From positions 1 through 6,945 of the forward strand of contig URNC01000108.1 of the NCBI GenBank assembly GCA_900549065.1: DNA of 6,945 bases, read 5' to 3'. Position 1 is the first letter of the stretch, and each line of letters starts with the position of its first letter. This document shows, in pieces, positions 5,621-6,945 of this stretch. Below the pieces are notes generated by a model. The model was not told the origin of the DNA. It did not search any database and saw nothing but the letters and a program-made list of their open reading frames with translations. This stretch comes from an uncultured Collinsella sp. (lineage in GTDB: Bacteria > Actinomycetota > Coriobacteriia > Coriobacteriales > Coriobacteriaceae). Both the position numbers and the translations under genes were made by a program.

Positions 5621-6367
5621 CTAGAACAGGAAGCCGATGGCGATGAGGGCGATGCTGACGATGAGCACGGCGATGTCTAGGCCCTTGATGGGGTAGCGCT
5701 TGTACGAGCTGGCGCGCGTACGCAGATAGAAGCCGCGCTGTTCTGCCGCCAAGGCTGTGGCATCGGTCTTGCCCACGCTCGAGATGAGCAGCGGCACGCA
5801 CAGTGGCAGCATGAGCTTAAGCTTCTTGATGGGGTTCTTGGTGTCGTACTCGACGCCGCGTGCGGTCTGCGCCTCCATGATGGCGTTCATCTCTTGACCA
5901 AACACCGGCACGAAGCGCAGCGCCGTGGTAAAGGTGAAGGCATAGCGATACGGCACGTGCAGCACCTCGACGCAGGCGTTGGCAAGGTCGTTGAGCTTGG
6001 TCACCATGAGCATGAGGATGAGTGGTAACGCCACACCCAGCAGGCGCAGACAGGCCTTCGATCCTGTGATGAGACCCGTGTCGGTGATAAAGCCCCACAC
6101 CACGTTGCCATCGCGCATAAAGGCCAGCTGGAGCACCAGCATGATAAGCGCGAGCGGAATCAGCAACTTGAGCAGCGAGAACAGACGGTCGACGACGCCG
6201 GCATACGCACCCAGCGCAAGGGTGAGTGCCAAAAAGCCCAGCAGCGCCACGTAGGTGTCGGACAAGAAGAAGCCGACGATGATGGCGGCGGCGAGGCCCA
6301 GTTTGACGACGGGATTCAGGCGATGCAGCAGCGTATCGCCCGGCATGTAGTCGATGACGTTAACCAC
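5621..6367 (-). CDS. ecfT: Energy-coupling factor transporter transmembrane protein EcfT
   Basis: Integral membrane coupling subunit of an ECF-type ABC importer (EcfT/CbiQ family), which links two ATPase subunits to a small substrate-binding S protein for vitamin or metal uptake. Counted from GTG 6367 it has 248 residues. The family N-terminus is visible as YMPGDTLLHRLNPVVKL (7-23). Hydrophobic segments lie at about 24-56, 63-84, 108-124, 184-197 and 230-248. The two coupling-helix motifs that dock on the ATPases are present: AQTARG (166-171) and AAEQRGF (207-213). GTG 6367 overlaps the ATPase stop by eight bases and has AAGGAG (6378-6383) ten bases upstream, so translational coupling is likely. 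An alternative ATG at 6400 would add 11 residues that do not look like the family and enlarge the overlap. No S component is in view, so the substrate is unknown. Confidence 0.9.
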   Translation of the reverse strand: MVNVIDYMPGDTLLHRLNPVVKLGLAAAIIVGFFLSDTYVALLGFLALTLALGAYAGVVDRLFSLLKLLIPLALIMLVLQLAFMRDGNVVWGFITDTGLITGSKACLRLLGVALPLILMLMVTKLNDLANACVEVLHVPYRYAFTFTTALRFVPVFGQEMNAIMEAQTARGVEYDTKNPIKKLKLMLPLCVPLLISSVGKTDATALAAEQRGFYLRTRASSYKRYPIKGLDIAVLIVSIALIAIGFLF

Positions 6368-6902
6368 GGTGGACCATCTCCTTGGCAATTCGAACGACAT
6401 CGGTGACCTCGCTCACCTGCGCAAAAGCGGGCGAGACGGAAGATGCCAGACGGCGCGAGAGTTCAATAACCTGGGGAGGCTCCACGTAGGCACGCCGCAT
6501 GAGATCGATGTTCGAGAATAGCTCGTGCGTGCGGCCGCGGTCGAGGATGCGACCGTCGGCCATTACCACAATGCGCTCGGCAAAGTCGGAGACGACTTCC
6601 ATATCGTGGCAGACCATGATAACGGCGCAACCGCGCTCGGCCATGGTACGCACCGTTTCCATGACGGTCATGCACTCGCGGTAATCAAGGCCGCTCGTGG
6701 GCTCGTCGAGCACGACGATCTTGGGCTCAACCACTACGACGGAGGCAAGCGCCACCATTTGTCGCTGACCGCGCGAGAGCGAGAAGGGCGCCTCGTCGGC
6801 CGGCAAGCCAAAGCGGTCGATGACGAGCTGGGCGCGACGCAGCGCCTCGGCACGGTCGATGCCGGCAAGCTCCAGGCCAAAGGCGACCTCGTCGAGCACG
6901 GT
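6360..6902 (-). CDS. ECF transporter ATPase EcfA (5' partial, cut by contig end)
   Basis: C-terminal 180 residues of an ABC ATPase that powers the ECF importer with EcfT. The frame enters from the adapter, so the Walker A motif and most of the Q-loop region lie off the contig. What remains starts at TVLDEVAFGLELAG, the segment just after the Q-loop. The signature is LSRGQ (42-46) rather than LSGGQ. Walker B is KIVVLDEP (61-68) with catalytic Glu67, the D-loop SGLD is at 70-73 and the H-loop His is at 99 (VCHDMEVV). The C-terminal tail, with YVEPPQVIELSRRLA (139-153), is typical of EcfA proteins rather than general ABC ATPases. It could be EcfA1, EcfA2 or the second half of a fused double ATPase. 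It overlaps the ecfT start, indicating one operon. Confidence 0.9.
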   Translation of the reverse strand, partial: TVLDEVAFGLELAGIDRAEALRRAQLVIDRFGLPADEAPFSLSRGQRQMVALASVVVVEPKIVVLDEPTSGLDYRECMTVMETVRTMAERGCAVIMVCHDMEVVSDFAERIVVMADGRILDRGRTHELFSNIDLMRRAYVEPPQVIELSRRLASSVSPAFAQVSEVTDVVRIAKEMVHRG

Positions 6903-6945
6903 CTGTCTCTTATACACATCTGACGCTGCCGACGAAGGCTTAGGG
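6903..6945 (-). other. Nextera read-1 adapter with i5 index (sequencing artefact)
   Basis: Bases 6903-6921 are the reverse complement of the Tn5 mosaic end (CTGTCTCTTATACACATCT) and 6922-6935 are the rest of the read-1 adapter. Bases 6936-6943, AGGCTTAG, are the reverse complement of CTAAGCCT, which I recognise as the Nextera i5 index S508/N508. The last two bases begin the P5 side, with the final base not matching the expected T. None of this is genomic. Confidence 0.97.

Noticed and set aside
6734..6923. Open frames with MCIRDR or LSLIHI ends at the right edge
   Set aside because: These ends are adapter translations; the frames are shadows of the EcfA coding sequence.

Overview
This window is a whole assembled contig, not a free-cut piece of genome. 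It begins with 30 bases of Illumina Nextera (Tn5) read-2 adapter and ends with the reverse complement of the read-1 adapter plus an i5 index. Biological sequence is therefore only about 31-6902. Both end genes are cut by library construction, and any protein beginning MYKRQ here is an adapter artefact. The GC-rich coding sequence, short gaps, GTG/ATG starts with good Shine-Dalgarno sites and the set of proteins suggest a Gram-positive actinobacterium of the gut Coriobacteriia, most like Collinsella. That is a judgement from recall and was not tested by a search.

Layout, left to right. (1) The C-terminal part of a membrane-bound Hanks-type Ser/Thr protein kinase (+). (2) A hairpin between convergent genes, best read as the terminator of the next gene. 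(3) A secreted two-domain cell-wall protein (-), with a PcsB-like coiled coil and a glucosaminidase/lysozyme-like C-terminal domain. Its upstream gap holds a TAGAAT -10 box and a cluster of TCAACTTGA motifs forming a large dyad. (4) A MOSC-domain protein (-). (5) A divergent promoter region with repeated ACGGTRG motifs. (6) An ATP-grasp carboxylate-amine ligase (+) followed by (7) an aspartate/glutamate racemase family protein (+). (8) A small REP-like or terminator hairpin and a strong intrinsic terminator that closes two convergent units. (9) An energy-coupling-factor transporter pair on the minus strand: the transmembrane EcfT and, upstream of it, the C-terminal part of an EcfA ATPase cut by the contig edge.

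How the genes may work together: the most coherent unit is ligase plus racemase. An ATP-grasp ligase beside an Asp racemase matches the arrangement known for D-aspartate ligase (Asl) and RacD in enterococci, where the racemase makes D-Asp and the ligase attaches it to the peptidoglycan stem peptide as a cross-bridge. With the secreted peptidoglycan hydrolase close by, the centre of the window leans towards cell-wall construction and remodelling, although the genes are on different strands and promoters. The ECF pair is a vitamin or metal importer core without its substrate-binding subunit in view. I found no RNA genes, CRISPR arrays, complete mobile elements or obvious defence system. The most notable non-coding signals are the TCAACTTGA cluster upstream of the hydrolase and the hairpin/-10/palindrome arrangement between ligase and racemase.
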